Origin: Rana temporaria
Lineage: Eukaryota > Chordata > Amphibia > Anura > Ranidae
NCBI RefSeq assembly: GCF_905171775.1
Contig: NC_053495.1
Span: forward strand, 109,979,909 to 110,043,908
DNA: 64,000 nt
Reading direction: 5' to 3'
Below are positions 21,929-33,399 of the stretch, piece by piece. The position numbers were made by a program, and so were the translations under genes. Position 1 is the first letter of the stretch, and every line of letters begins with the position of its first letter. The notes under the pieces are model-generated. The model was not told where the DNA came from and did not search any database. It was given only the letters and a program-made list of their open reading frames with translations.

Positions 21929-21978
21929 TGTGTTTGAGGCTAAAGTCAGTGAGCCAGTGAGGAGATAGAGGGGGCAGA

Positions 21979-22353
21979 CAGGGCCGGATTAACATAGGGG
22001 CTGATGGAGCTGCAGCTCCAGGCCCCTTCCTCAAGATAGGCCCATTTGCCCAAAACAAAAAAGATCGACTTTGAGGATTGTAGCTCAGCGGCCAGGGGTC
22101 ATAGAGACTACACATTTGGGGGGTATGTAGCTAAATACCCACCCCACAACTGTTCAAAATATGGGGCTGCTATCATTAATGGTTCCGGAGATACGGGGCT
22201 GCTTGCACAGCCTGTCAGAAGCTACATACAAAGCGACCAGTTTAAATACAAGCTGACACACTCTGCAGCAGAAGACTGAGAGGATGAGATCACAGGGCTT
22301 ATAATAATTATTTGTATATTACTTATGGTAATTAACCCCTTGCCACCCAGGCG
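21979..22353. mobile_element. hAT-like element, left end only
   Basis: Starts CAGGGCCGGATTAACATAGG, a typical hAT MITE end. No matching CCGGCCCTG end follows before the fold-back element. Partial or truncated. Confidence 0.4.
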
Positions 22354-22394
22354 GATTCTTATGGAAGAGCCCTGGGGCCATCATAAAAAAAAAA

Positions 22395-22725
22395 ATACTA
22401 AATTCTGAGTTTCAAAGTCAGAATTCGGAGATTAAAAAGACAGAATTCTGTGTTTCAAAGTCAGAATTCTGAGATTAAATCTCAGAATTCTGTGTTTCAA
22501 AGTCAGAATTCTGAGATTAAATGTCAGAATTCTGAGATTAAATGTCAGAATTCTGAGATTAAATGTCAGAATTCTGAGTTTCAAAGTCAGAATTCTGAGA
22601 TTAAATGTCAGAATTCTGAGATTAAATGTCAGAATTCTGAGATTTAAAGTCAGAATTCTGAGATTTAAAGTCAGAATTCTGAGATTAAATGTCAGAATTC
22701 TGAGTTTCAAAGTCAGAATTCTATT
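22395..22725. repeat. GTCAGAATTCTGAGATTAAA satellite block 1
   Basis: Tandem units of 16-20 bp built on GTCAGAATTCTGAG, alternating with TTTCAAA or ATTAAAT linkers. Each unit holds an EcoRI-site palindrome. Confidence 0.95.
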
Positions 22726-23098
22726 TTAGTTACAGCATACAGTATGGGGAAGCAGGCAGTGCTGGGCTCTCTGGTTCCTCTACTGTATTAATAGTTCCTC
22801 AGTTTGCTGTCATCTGCTCTAACATAAAGAGGGATGCTGAAAACGAGTGTATTGTCTGTCTGTGTGTGTGTGTGTGTGGGGGGGGGGGGGGGGTGATGAC
22901 ACAGCTTCCATAGATAACAGAACACAATGCACCCCAACTTTGTGGAAACATTGCACTGTTGCCCCAACAAGAGGGAATTGTGAGCACAATGTGTGTCTTT
23001 GTTCAGAACGGCTTGATCATAGCAATTACATGTCTGGACTAATTCTTACAGAAAATGGACCCCATATTACACATAAAAATCAACACAGGTATATAACT

Positions 23099-23170
23099 TG
23101 AGAATTAGCTCAATGCATAGAGTGACAGACTTGTGATTGATATTTTGTGGGTTCGAATCCAGGAACGAGC
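23099..23170 (+). repeat. tRNA-like segment 1
   Basis: A-box-like TTAGCTCAATGCATAGAG and B-box GGTTCGAATCC at normal spacing. The acceptor stem does not pair, so it is a tRNA-derived pseudo-sequence rather than a working gene. Confidence 0.65.
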
Positions 23171-23309
23171 ACAATTTGTTTTTAAGTTATATGTATATAT
23201 ACATATTATTTTATACATTGCTCTTAGATTAAAATAGAGATGTCCCAATACCAATATTAGTAAATCAATATATTGAAAATGTATATGTCTTCAAAAAATT
23301 AAGCTCTGA

Positions 23310-25587
23310 GGCTTCTTTCACACTATGGATTGTATGTCCGTTTTATAATATCCGTATTACACCTATTAACGGACGTTTATTAACGGATTTAATAACGGAT
23401 ACATACGGATAAATATTTTACCATTCTTCCTTTATTGAAAACGGATAATGTTTATCCGTATATATCCGTATACATCCGTTATATCATTCCTTTCTAACGT
23501 CCGTTAATAAAAAACATTTCACCCTTTCTTGAAGTCCAGCTCCAGAAGTCGCATGGATATTCAGGGGAACCCCGCCGTCAATTTAAAACAAAAATGACGT
23601 GCGGTTCCTGGTAAATATCCATAACCAGACCCTTCAGGTCTGGTATGGATATTCAGGGGAACCCCGCCGTCAATTTAAAACAAAAATGACGTGCGGTTCC
23701 CCCTAAATATCCATAACCAGACCCATTATCCGAGCACGTTGACCTGGCCGGCTGCAGAAAAGAGGGGGGGACAGAGTGCGGCCCCCCCTCTCTCCTGAAC
23801 CGCACCAGGCCACATGCCCTCAACATGGGGAGGATGTCCCCATGTTGATGGGGACAAGGGTCTCATCTCCACAACCCTTGCCCGGTGGTTGTGGGGGTAT
23901 GCGGGCGGGAGGTTTATCAGAATCTGGAAGACCCCTTTAACAAAGGGGACCCCCAGATCCTGACCCCCCCCCTGTGTGAAATGGTAATGGGGTACACTGT
24001 ACCTCTACCATTTCACGAAGGAAGTAAAAAGTATTGTAAAAAAACACACTGACACAAAAGAATAAAGTCCTTTATTAAAAAAAAAAAACTCCAGCGCTGA
24101 AAAATCCACTCGTTCCCGGCTTCCAGCGTTGTCCTGATCCTGCGACGGGTGCAAGTGATCTCCCGCGATGAGAAGATCCAGCGTCGGGTGATCTCCGCTC
24201 CGGCGATGTGAAGATCCATCCATCCGGCGCAGCATCCCGGACCTCCTCTCACCGCTGGGCACAGCCCAGCGAATGAGCGGCTGAAGCTGTGACATTTCTT
24301 ATATAGAGGAGGCAGAGCCACCCGTCACGTGACCCTGCCCCCTCTGACGTACCTCTGCTACGTCACTGGGGAAGACCAAAAAGAGGAAAGACCTTTTCTC
24401 TTCTTGGTCTTCCCCAGTGACGTAGCAGAGGTACGTCAGAGGGGGCAGGGTCACGTGACGGGTGGCTCTGCCTCCTCTATATAAGAAATGTCACAGCTTC
24501 AGCCGCTCATTCGCTGGGCTGTGCCCAGCGGTGAGAGGAGGTCCGGGATGCTGCTGCGCCGGATGGATGGATCTTCACATCGCCGGAGCGGAGATCACCC
24601 GACGCTGGATCTTCTCATCGCGGGAGATCACCCGCACCCGTCGCAGGATCAGGACAACGCTGGAAGTCGGGAACGAGTGGATTTTTCAGCGCTGGAGTTT
24701 TTTTTTTTTTTTTTTTTAATAAAGGACTTTATTCTTTTGTGTCAGTGTGTTTTTTTACAATACTTTTTACTTCCTTCGTGAAATGGTAGAGGTACAGTGT
24801 ACCCCATTACCATTTCACACAGGGGGGGGTCAGGATCTGGGGGTCCCCTTTGTTAAAGGGGTCTTCCAGATTCTGATAAACCTCCCGCCCGCATACCCCC
24901 ACAACCACCGGGCAAGGGTTGTGGGGATGAGACCCTTGTCCCCATCAACATGGGGACATCCTCCCCATGTTGAGGGCATGTGGCCTGGTGCGGTTCAGGA
25001 GAGAGGGGGGGGCCGCACTCTGTCCCCCCCTCTTTTCTGCGGCCGGCCAGGTCAACGTGCTCGGATAATGGGTCTGGTTATGGATATTTACCGGGAACCG
25101 CACGTCACTTTTGTTTTAAATTGACGGCGGGGTTCCCCTGAATATCCATACCAGACCTGAAGGGTCTGGTTATGGATATTTACCGGGAACCGCATGTCAT
25201 TTTTGTTTTAAATTGACAGCGGGGTTCCCCTGAATATCCATGCTCAGTAAAATTAACGTCCGTTAACATAACGGACATTTACGGAGACATTTACTAACGT
25301 CCATGTGCCATAGACTTCAATGTTAAAATATAACGGACGTTAATATATCCGTTACTTGCAACGGACAAATAATTTACAAAAAATAGTGCAAGACCCGTCA
25401 CATATTCCGTTATAACTAACGTCCGTATGTTATAACGGACTATTACGGATCTTTACGGAACATAAAAAAATCCCATAGACTTTAATGATATTTTATAAAG
25501 GACGTATAACTTCCGTTTTTTAACATTATCTGACGGATTTTAAAACGGATTATTAAAACGGATTTATTTTGTAGTGTGAAAAGGGCC
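23310..25587. mobile_element. palindromic GGC..TTCACAC element inserted in the fold-back arm
   Basis: TIRs are GGCTTCTTTCACACTA and GGCCCTTTTCACACTA with TSD TGA (23307-23309 and 25588-25590). The uninterrupted sequence survives in the other arm at about 27011-27025. The insertion is itself a palindrome centred near 24389, with arms of about 1.1 kb. The arms carry CGGACGTTA-rich ends, duplicated GGATATTCAGGGGAACCCC blocks and a GC-rich core with paired TGACGTACCTCTGCTACGTC. Open frames of about 90 codons occur on both arms as mirror images and show no domain. Confidence 0.88.
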
Positions 25588-25588
25588 T

Positions 25589-25660
25589 GAGCTGGATTCG
25601 AACCCAAAACTTAGAAACACAGAAGTCTATTACTCTAACCACTGAGCTATAACCCAAGTC
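25589..25660 (-). repeat. tRNA-like segment 2
   Basis: The minus strand reads TATAGCTCAGTGGTTAGAG (A box) and GGGTTCGAATCCAG (B box), with an anticodon-arm-like TAGAC..TTCTA. Acceptor-stem pairing is poor. Confidence 0.65.
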
Positions 25661-26134
25661 ATAAATCTCTACTGTTTTTATAGGTTTAATATGGGGTTCA
25701 TTCTCTGTAAGAATTAGTCCAGACATGTAATTGCTATGATTAAGCCGTTCTGACCATAGACACACATTGTCCTTCTGCCTTCTAGCCATTCACAATTCTC
25801 TCATGTTGGGGCCACATTGCAATGTTTTCCACAAAGTTGGGGTGCATTGTGTTATGTTATCTATGGAAGCTGTGTCACCAACCCCACCCACTCACACACA
25901 GAATACACTCGTTTTCAGCATCCCTCTTTATGTTAGAGCAGATGACAGCAAATGGAGGAACCAGAGAGCCCAGCACTGCCTGCTTCCCCATACTGTATGC
26001 TGTAACTAAGATAGATTTACAGATCAATATCTAGAGCACCAGACTTGTATGTCTGCAGAATCATGGTCTATGGGTGTTACTACATTATTGCTAATTGCTC
26101 CTAAAATCCTCCTAATAGAGACTACTATATTTAG

Positions 26135-26475
26135 AAACTCAGAATTCTGACTTTAAATCTCAGAATTCTGACTTTGAAACTCAGAATTCTGACTTTGAAA
26201 CTCAGAATTCTGACTTTGAAACTCAGAATTTTGACATTTAATCTCAGAATTCTGACTTTGAAACTCAGAATTCTGACTTTGAAACTCAGAATTCTGACTT
26301 TTAATCTCAGAATTCTGACTTTTAATCTCAGAATTCTGACTTTTAATCTCAGAATTCTGACTTTTAATCTCAGAATTCTGACTTTGAAACTCAGAATTCT
26401 GACATTTAATCTCAGAATTCTGACATTTAATCTCAGAATTCTGACTTTAAATCTCAGAATTCTGAGTTTCTAAAT
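26135..26475. repeat. AGAATTCTGA satellite block 2 (palindrome centre)
   Basis: Units of CTCAGAATTCTGACTTT with GAAA or TAAT linkers. This block spans the centre of the whole fold-back element. Confidence 0.95.
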
Positions 26476-26944
26476 ATAGCAGTCTCTATTAGGAGGATTT
26501 TAGGAGCATTTAGCAATAATGTAGTAACACCCATAGACCATGATTCTGCAGACATACAAGTCTTTTGCTCTAGATATTGATCTGTAAATCTATCTTAGTT
26601 ACAGCATACAGTATGGGGAAGCAGGCAGTGCTGGGCTCTCTGGTTCCTCCATTTGCTGTCATCTGCTCTAACATAAAGAGGGATGCTGAAAACGAGTGTA
26701 TTCTGTGTGTGAGTGGGTGGGGTTGGTGACACAGCTTCCATAGATAACAGAACACAATGCACCCCAACTTTGTGGAAAACATTGCAATGTGGCCCCAACA
26801 TGAGAGAATTGTGAATGGCTAGAAGGCAGAAGGACAATGTGTGTCTATGGTCAGAACGGCTTAATCATAGCAATTACATGTCTGAACTAATTCTTACAGA
26901 GAATGAACCCCATATTAAACCTATAAAAACAGTAGAGATTTATG

Positions 26945-27016
26945 ACTTGGATTATAGCTCAGTGGTTAGAGTAATAGAATTCTGTGTTTCTAAGTTTTGG
27001 GTTCGAATCCAGCTCA
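26945..27016 (+). repeat. tRNA-like segment 3
   Basis: Inverted copy of segment 2: TATAGCTCAGTGGTTAGAG followed by GGGTTCGAATCCAGC. Confidence 0.65.
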
Positions 27017-27154
27017 GAGCTTAATTTTTTGAAGACATATACATTTTCAATATATTGATTTACTAATATTGGTATTGGGACATCTCTATTTTAATCTAAG
27101 AGCAATGTATAAAATAATATGTATATATACATATAACTTAAAAACAAATTGTGC

Positions 27155-27227
27155 TGTCTCCTGGATTCGAACCCACAAAATATGAAACACAAGTCTGTCA
27201 ACCTATGCATTGAGCTATTTCTCAAGC
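27155..27227 (-). repeat. tRNA-like segment 4
   Basis: Inverted copy of segment 1; the minus strand has TAGCTCAATGCATAGG and GGGTTCGAATCCAGG. Confidence 0.6.
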
Positions 27228-27704
27228 ACTATACCTGTGTCGATTTGTATGTGTAATATGGGGTTCATTCTCTGTAAGAATTAGTCCAGACATGTAATTG
27301 CTATGATCAAGCCGTTCTGAACAAAGACACACATTGTGCTCACAATTCCCTCTTGTTGGGGCAACAGTGCAATGTTTCCACAAAGTTGGGGTGCATTGTG
27401 TTCTGTTATCTATGGAAGCTGTGTCTCCCCCCCCCCCTACACACACACACACACACAATACACTCGTTTTCAGCATCCCTCTTTATGTTAGAGCAAATGA
27501 CAGTAAACTGTGGGACTGTTAATACAGTAGAGGAACCAGAGAGCCCAGCACTGCCTGCTTCCCCATACTGTATGCTGTAACTAAGATAGATTTACAGATC
27601 AATATCTAGAGCACCAGACTTGTATGTCTGCAGAATCATGGTCTATGGGTGTTACTACATTATTGCTAATTGCTCCTAAAATCCTCCTAATAGAGACTAC
27701 TATA

Positions 27705-27945
27705 TTTAGAATCTCAGAATTCTGACATTTAATCTCAGAATTCTGACTTTGAAACACAGAATTCTGTCTTTTTAATCTCAGAATTCTGACATTTAATCTC
27801 AGAATTCTGACATTTAATCTCAGAATTCTGACTTTGAAACACAGAATTCTGACATTTAATCTCAGAATTCTGACTTTGAAACACAGAATTCTGTCTTTTT
27901 AATCTCAGAATTCTGACTTTGAAACTCAGAATTTTGTATTTTTTT
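27705..27945. repeat. AGAATTCTGA satellite block 3
   Basis: Mirror of block 1 at the right terminus of the fold-back element. Confidence 0.95.
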
Positions 27946-28114
27946 TTTTTTATGATGGCCCCAGGGCTCTTCCATAGATTCTGACACTTCTCTCCTACAT
28001 CTAAAAATCATCTTTTGTTTTTTGCTAGAAAATTACTCAGAACCCCCAAACATTATATATATATAAAAAATAAAAAAACACTAAAGTTAGCACAATTTGT
28101 TTTGTATATTAAGG

Positions 28115-28297
28115 CAGTGGTCATCAACCCAGTCCACAGGGCCCGCTAACATGCCAGGTTTTATGTATTACCTTGGGGAGATGCAGATTAGAATACTGCA
28201 GTCACTGAGCAGCAAATTATATCACCTGTGATGTATTTCAGTTATCTTGCAAACCTGGCCTGTTAGTGGGACCTGAGGACAGGGTTGATGACCACTG
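28115..28297. mobile_element. hAT-type MITE
   Basis: Ends CAGTGGTCATCAACCC and GGGTTGATGACCACTG are perfect inverted repeats. The flanking 8-mers TATTAAGG and TCCTAAGC are only partly alike, so the duplication has decayed. Confidence 0.75.
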
Positions 28298-28703
28298 TCC
28301 TAAGCGATGCTTTAACTTTTTTTACAGGTTACATGTTTAGAGTTACAGAGGAGGTCAAGTGCTAGAATTATTGCTCTCGCTCTAACGATCGTGGCGTAGG
28401 TAACCTGTTTGTATCTGGCTCCGATACTAGCTAGGGCCTTCCCAGGGACTGACTAGTACCTCTCCCCAGCCTGTGCCCCCACACCCTCTCACCTGCTGAC
28501 CTGTGGATGGGGGAATCACTCCTGCAGTGCTATTGTGTTCCGCATGTGAATACAATGATCAGTGTTTCTAACTATAGCTGGCAGCACTGATTGTTTTGGG
28601 AAAACTCAAATAATAGATTGACTTGTGTAAAACCAGCTAGCCCATACATAGATCGACTATGGCTGGTCTCTGCTTAATTGGCGTAATTTCAATATAGATA
28701 TAT
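28298..28703. other. no recognisable feature
   Basis: Unique-looking sequence without ORF, TIR or splice-bounded exon that I can defend. Confidence 0.4.
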
Positions 28704-29341
28704 AGCTAGATTCACGCATGGCGGCGTATCTTTATGCCGGCGTAGCGCATCCCATTTGCACTACGCCGACGTAACATAGTGAGGCAAGTACTGTATTCAC
28801 AAAGCACTTGCCTCCTAAGTTACGTCGGCACAGCGCAAATGGCTCGGCGTAACCCCGCCTAATTCAAAATAAGCAGCTAGGGGGGTAAATTACCCGTGAC
28901 CCCATGTAAATGAGGGCCGTTGGTACGGCGCATGCTCGCGCATGCTCAGAATCATGTCGCAAATACTCCTTGCTTTCAACGTGAACGTAACCTACGCCCA
29001 GCCCCATTCCCATACGCTTACGCAAACAACATAAAATACGACGGCTGTTCCGACGTCCATACCTTGCATGGGCTGCGCCATCTTTTTGGTGGTTTATCTT
29101 TACGCCGGAAAAACACCTTACGTAAACAGCGTATGGGGCGCAAGTACTTTGTGAATAGGCGTATCTTGCTCATCTACATATTCTAGGCGTAAATCAACGT
29201 ACACGCCCCTAGCGGCCAGCGTAAATATGCAGCTAAGATACGACGGCGTAGGAGACTTACGCCAGTCGTATCTTAGCATCAGAGAAGCGTATCTCAGTTT
29301 GAGAATACGCTTAAAGATCGTAAGTCTTTTTGAATCCGGCT
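28704..29341. mobile_element. GATTCA-ended TIR element rich in TACGCCG motifs
   Basis: Left AGCTAGATTCACGCATGG and right TTTTTGAATCCGGCT are imperfect inverted ends. Internally TACGCCGGCGTA and ACGTCGG motifs alternate. It resembles the element at 34615-35628 in composition. Confidence 0.65.
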
Positions 29342-29419
29342 AATAGATTTCAATGTATGTACCGCTTAACCACTACGCATTTCCTAAACATCCTTCCACA
29401 AACCTTTAAATTTTTCCTT

Positions 29420-30205
29420 CCCAGTTCTCTCCTGTACATACTGCTCACGGTCATACCCTCCACACTTCTCTCCTATACATAGTGCCCGCTGTCATACCCT
29501 ACACACTCCTCTCCTGTACAAAGTGCCCGCTGTCATACACTTCTCTCCTGTACATAGTGCCCACTATCGCACTCTACACATTCCTCTCCTGTACATACTG
29601 CTCACTGTCATACCCTCCACACTCCTCTCCAATACATAGTGCCCACCGTCAAACTCTCCACACTCCTCTCCTGTGCATACTGTTCACTGTCATACCCTCC
29701 AAACTTCTCTCCTATACATAGTGCCCACTGTCATACCCTCTACACTTCTCTTCTATACATAGGACCCACTGTCATACCCTCCACACGTCTCTCCTGTACA
29801 TACTGCCCACTGTCATTTCCTCCCCACTCTTTTTCTGTACATACTGCTCACTGTCTTACCCTCCACACTCATTTAATGTACATACTGCTCAATATCATTC
29901 CATCCACACTCCTCTCCTGTACATACTGTTCGCTCTCATACCCTCCACATTCCTCTCCTGTGCATACTGCCTATTGTCATACCCTCCACACTCCTCTCAT
30001 GTACATACCGCCCACTGTGATACCCTCCACACTCCTCTCCTGTACATACTGCTCACTGTCATACCCTGCACACTCCTCTCCTGTACATACTGTAACCCAA
30101 CCTTACCCTCCACACTCCTCTCCTGTACATACTGTAACACAACCTTACCCTTCACACATACTGCCAACTATCTTTCTCTCCACATTCCTCTCCTGTCCAT
30201 ACCGC
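29420..30205. repeat. 41-42-bp minisatellite
   Basis: About 19 diverged units of CTCCTCTCCTGTACATACTG + CTCACTGTCATACCCTCCACA. It produces long open frames without biological meaning. Confidence 0.95.
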
Positions 30206-30212
30206 CAGTGTT

Positions 30213-30330
30213 GCTCATCTTCCTTTAAAAAAGTAATTAGTTACAGTTACAAATTACTTGTCCGAAAAAGTAATTGAGTTAGTGACTCAGTTACTACATT
30301 GGCAAAGTAATTAGTTACTCAGCAATGGGA
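30213..30330. repeat. AGTAATTAGTTAC repeat
   Basis: Short segment of AAGTAATTAGTTACAGTTAC-like motifs, known as an interspersed pattern in lower vertebrates. Its ends are not defined. Confidence 0.4.
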
Positions 30331-30399
30331 ATTCTCTGCTATGGGCCACAGATGGCAAAAAAAAAAAAAAAAATGGACAGGAGTTATAACCCCTTCTTA

Positions 30400-30671
30400 G
30401 GCCCCGTACACACGACAGAGTTTCTCGGCAGAATTCAGCGAGAAACTCGGTCAGAGCCGGATTCTGCCGAGAAACTCTGTCGTGTGTACACTTTCGGGCC
30501 CGATGGAGCCACCGAGGAACTCGTCGAGAAAATAGAGAACATGTTCTCTATTTTCTCGTTGCTCTATGGGAGAACTCGGCCCGCCGAGCTCCTCGGCGGC
30601 TTCAGGGCTGAACTCGCCGAGGAACTCGATGTGTTTGGCACGTCGAGTTCCTCGGCCGTGTGTACGGGGCC
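30400..30671. mobile_element. GGCCCCGTACACACG MITE
   Basis: Perfect outer ends GGCCCCGTACACACG / CGTGTGTACGGGGCC with TTA and TCA outside (one mismatch). Internally it has GAACTCGAYGTG and TTCTCGGCAGAATTC hairpins. A second copy lies in reverse at 35009-35279. Confidence 0.88.
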
Positions 30672-30836
30672 TCACACTGTCCAGAATGAAAAAAGTAGAA
30701 CTAAGCAAAACATTTCTTTATTCATTTTGGATAGAGCAAGTGAGTGATATAACTCACCATCTGTGTCCCATTGGGGGGATTTCCTTTCACTCCTTGTCCC
30801 ATAGCCAAATAGCAAGTGATAATAAATCCCTGCAAA

Positions 30837-31456
30837 TTAACCACTTCAATTCTGGGCACTGTTACTCCCTTCCTGCCCAGGCCATTTTTCAGCTTTCAGC
30901 ACTGTTGAACTTTGAATGACAATTGCACCTTCATGCAACATTGCACCCATACAACATTTTTATTTTGAGACAGATAGAGCTTTCTTTTGGTGGTATTAAA
31001 TCACCACTGGGTGTTTTATTCTATGCTTAACAAACTAAAAAACTGTTAATACATTTGCAGGAAAAGTATTTTTTCTCCATCACTGATGTGTGCTGACGAG
31101 GCTGCACTGATTTGCACAGATAGAATGCACTAAAGAGGCTACATGGATGGGCACTGATAGGCAGCACTGATGGGTACTGATAGGTTGCACTGATAAGCTG
31201 CACTGATGGGACTGCACTGATTATCAGTGCTTTGATGATCAGTGCCCTGATTATCAGTGTAAATGTGCCCTTTCAGGATTTTCAGTTACTGCCTCTCCTT
31301 TCCTGATGCTGTCACATTGTGTAAGGAAAGGAATGTTGGTAACCAGGCAGGCAGGTTCTATACACAGCACAGATGCGCTACTTTACAGGCCGACTAAGGG
31401 GGACCCACCAAGCACTATATTTAAAGGAATTTTACATTTTTATTGTTTCACTTTAA
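30837..31456. mobile_element. CCACTT element, diverged and truncated
   Basis: Starts TTAACCACTTCAATTCTGGG and follows the family through GACAATTGCACC and the TTTCTTTTGGTGGTATT motif. Then it becomes a GCACTGATGGG-type minisatellite (31100-31260). The right end is lost where the next TTAA element begins. Confidence 0.65.
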
Positions 31457-31640
31457 AGCGGAGTTCCATCCAAAAGTGGAACTTCCGCTCATTTATCTCC
31501 TTCCCCCTTCCGGTGCCACACATTTGGCACCTTTGGGAAGGAGGAGCGAATGCCTTTCTTTGACAGGGAGACCGGACCTTGGCGAATTACTTCAGAAGCT
31601 CAGCTCCTTGCTCCTTTTACCGCCACCTGGCCAGTAAACT
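31453..31640. mobile_element. AAAGCGGAGTTCC TTAA element, truncated
   Basis: TTAAAGCGGAGTTCCATCC start and an internal GTGCCACACATTTGGCACC hairpin, as at 12432-12625. Confidence 0.6.
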
Positions 31641-32197
31641 CTAAAACATTGAAAAAAACTCTATTAAACATTGACTCTAAAAATACATATGAGTCACTGT
31701 TTTAGAGTTTTTTTCAGGACACTGTTTTTGTTTCTTTATTCTTAGTTTATTCACTCACCTTCTATGGTGGTATTGTCCATTTTATAGATGTGGTTTATTT
31801 GCACATTCTTTTTTTATATATAATTTTGATAATTGAGTATCTAATTCTTTGAGATAGCAGCATTTTTATACACGTTTAATCTTTCACGTAAGAATTTTTG
31901 TTATCTTTTTATGTATGTGTCTTTGTTTAAATACATAGTTTAGTATTTTGATCAAATTTTTTTCACATTTATTTGGAGGCGAGCGCAGAATAATATAATT
32001 ATACAGATCCCCCTCTTCTCAGGTTCCCCTTCGATGCTCCTGGCCCCTCCATGTTGAGTGCCCCCACAGCAAACAGCTTGCTATGGGGGAACCCGGGCCA
32101 AGCCACAACTCCCTGTGTCCATTCAGACATGGAGCCTCAGCCCGGCCCACCCCTTTTCTCTGCTCATTGGCTGACTGACTTTGATTGACAATTGGGT
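31641..32197. other. no recognisable feature
   Basis: AT-rich, with no TIR pair, domain or convincing exon. Confidence 0.4.
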
Positions 32198-32305
32198 CTA
32201 CACACGGTAGGAATTTCCGATGGAAAAAGTCCGTCTGACTTTTTTCATCGGAAATTCCGATCGTGTGTACAAGGCATAAATTCCAATCGTGTGTACAAGG
32301 CATAA
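32198..32305. mobile_element. minimal TACACACG hairpin MITE
   Basis: CTACACACGGTAGGAATTTCC pairs with GGAAATTCCGATCGTGTGTA within about 80 bp. The right end CGTGTGTACAAGGCATAA is duplicated once more at 32287-32305. Confidence 0.7.
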
Positions 32306-32779
32306 GGGTTCTTTAAGGGTATTAATTGGAACAGTGACTTGGATGGGGATAGGAAACATGGGATACCCCTGATGAACTGCAACTGAAACAACTTGAGGAC
32401 TCCTCAGCTGCTGAACTGAATTTACCTAGCTCTAAACTAGGAGGGTGCCACAGCAGCCACATATCAATGATCAATGACTAGCCAGGGCCGGCGCTAGCAC
32501 AAGGCAACATTGGCACTTGCCTTACGGCGCCAGCACCAGCCAGGGGACAGGGCGGAATATCAGTGGCGGCCGCCCGATCGAGACCTCAGACCAGCAGCAA
32601 TCCAGCAGCGCCGTGCGGGGTGCAGTTCACCCAGGCGCCACAGAGGTGGAGGCGATCAAGCGCCAGAGTGTGCGTTCTCCCCCGCCGCAGTATTTACTTT
32701 TTCAAATCCTCCTCCACGATCCACCCGTGTGGCGCAGCTGCACACTGTCCTCTCCAGCTGCTGCCCAGGTGGGGTTTGT

Positions 32780-33290
32780 CCTGGGGGGGGGGGGGGGTTG
32801 TGGTGGCCTCTGTACTAATGAAGGGGGGTGACCATGGTTTGTGGAGGGGTCTGTACTAATGGGGGGTGGTTTGTGGGGGGGGGTCTGTACTAATGGAGGG
32901 GGGTGGTTCTGTAATAATGGGGAATGGCTTGTGGGGGGGTCTGTAATAATGGGAGATGGCTTATGGGGGGCTCTGTACTAATGGGGGTTGGCTTGTGGGG
33001 GGGGTCTGTACAAATGGGGGGGTGGTTTGTCAGGGGTCTGTACTAATGGAAGGGGGGTCTCTACTAATGGAGGGGGGTGGTTTGTCCTGTGGAGGGGTCT
33101 GTACTAATGGGGGGTGGTTTATGGGGGGTCTGTACTAATGGAGGCAGGAGGTTTGTCCTGAGGGGGGTCTGTACTAATGGAGGCGGGAGGTTTGTCTGGA
33201 GGGGGGTGGTTGGTCCTGTGGGGGGTCTTTACTAATGGGGTGTGGTTTATGGGGGGGGTCTGTACTAATGGAGGCGGGAGGTTTGCTCAC
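32780..33290. repeat. G-rich minisatellite GGTCTGTACTAATGGAGGGG
   Basis: About 14 irregular units of GGTCTGTACTAATGG followed by G runs of 3 to 12. All plus-strand frames stay open, producing spurious ORFs. Confidence 0.9.
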
Positions 33291-33399
33291 CACACAGGCC
33301 GGACACACGCCCGCAGAGCCGCCACCGTGACTTACAAGGGTTCAGAAACAGGTAAGGGGGACCTGTTTTAAAGTTTCCTGTTTAAAAAAAAACACTGAA

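Larger units (their letters stand above)
22360..27976. mobile_element. composite fold-back element with satellite blocks and tRNA-like segments
   Basis: Termini TATGGAAGAGCCCTGGGG / inverted partner are flanked by the 6-bp duplication GATTCT (22354-22359 and 27977-27982). Without the 2278-bp insertion at 23310-25587, the element is about 3.34 kb and forms one palindrome centred near 26310, with arms of about 1.67 kb. Each arm contains, in order, AGAATTCTGA satellite, a unique block, an inward tRNA-like segment, a spacer, an outward tRNA-like segment and an inverted copy of the unique block, so each arm is itself partly palindromic. There is no ORF. A 6-bp duplication does not by itself identify the superfamily. 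Confidence 0.85.

Noticed and set aside
22432..22710. ORFs of LRILTFN or SQNSEIK repeats (also at 26174-26473)
   Set aside because: Satellite blocks read in frame, not proteins.
24005..24781. Mirror-image 85-102-codon ORFs in the GC-rich palindrome core
   Set aside because: Identical on both arms because of the palindrome; no domain, ends in homopolymer.
23099..27227. Four functional tRNA genes
   Set aside because: A and B boxes are good, but acceptor and T stems do not pair properly and the copies are parts of a fold-back element.
22395..27945. Regularly spaced palindromic repeats as a CRISPR array
   Set aside because: Spacers are nearly identical short linkers and the context is eukaryotic; this is satellite DNA.
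29482..30277. Long plus-strand ORFs rich in YPPHSSPVHTA
   Set aside because: Produced by a 41-42-bp minisatellite whose unit length varies; no start context or domain.
32510..33371. Plus-strand ORFs rich in GGVCTNGG
   Set aside because: G-rich minisatellite inside a hAT element.
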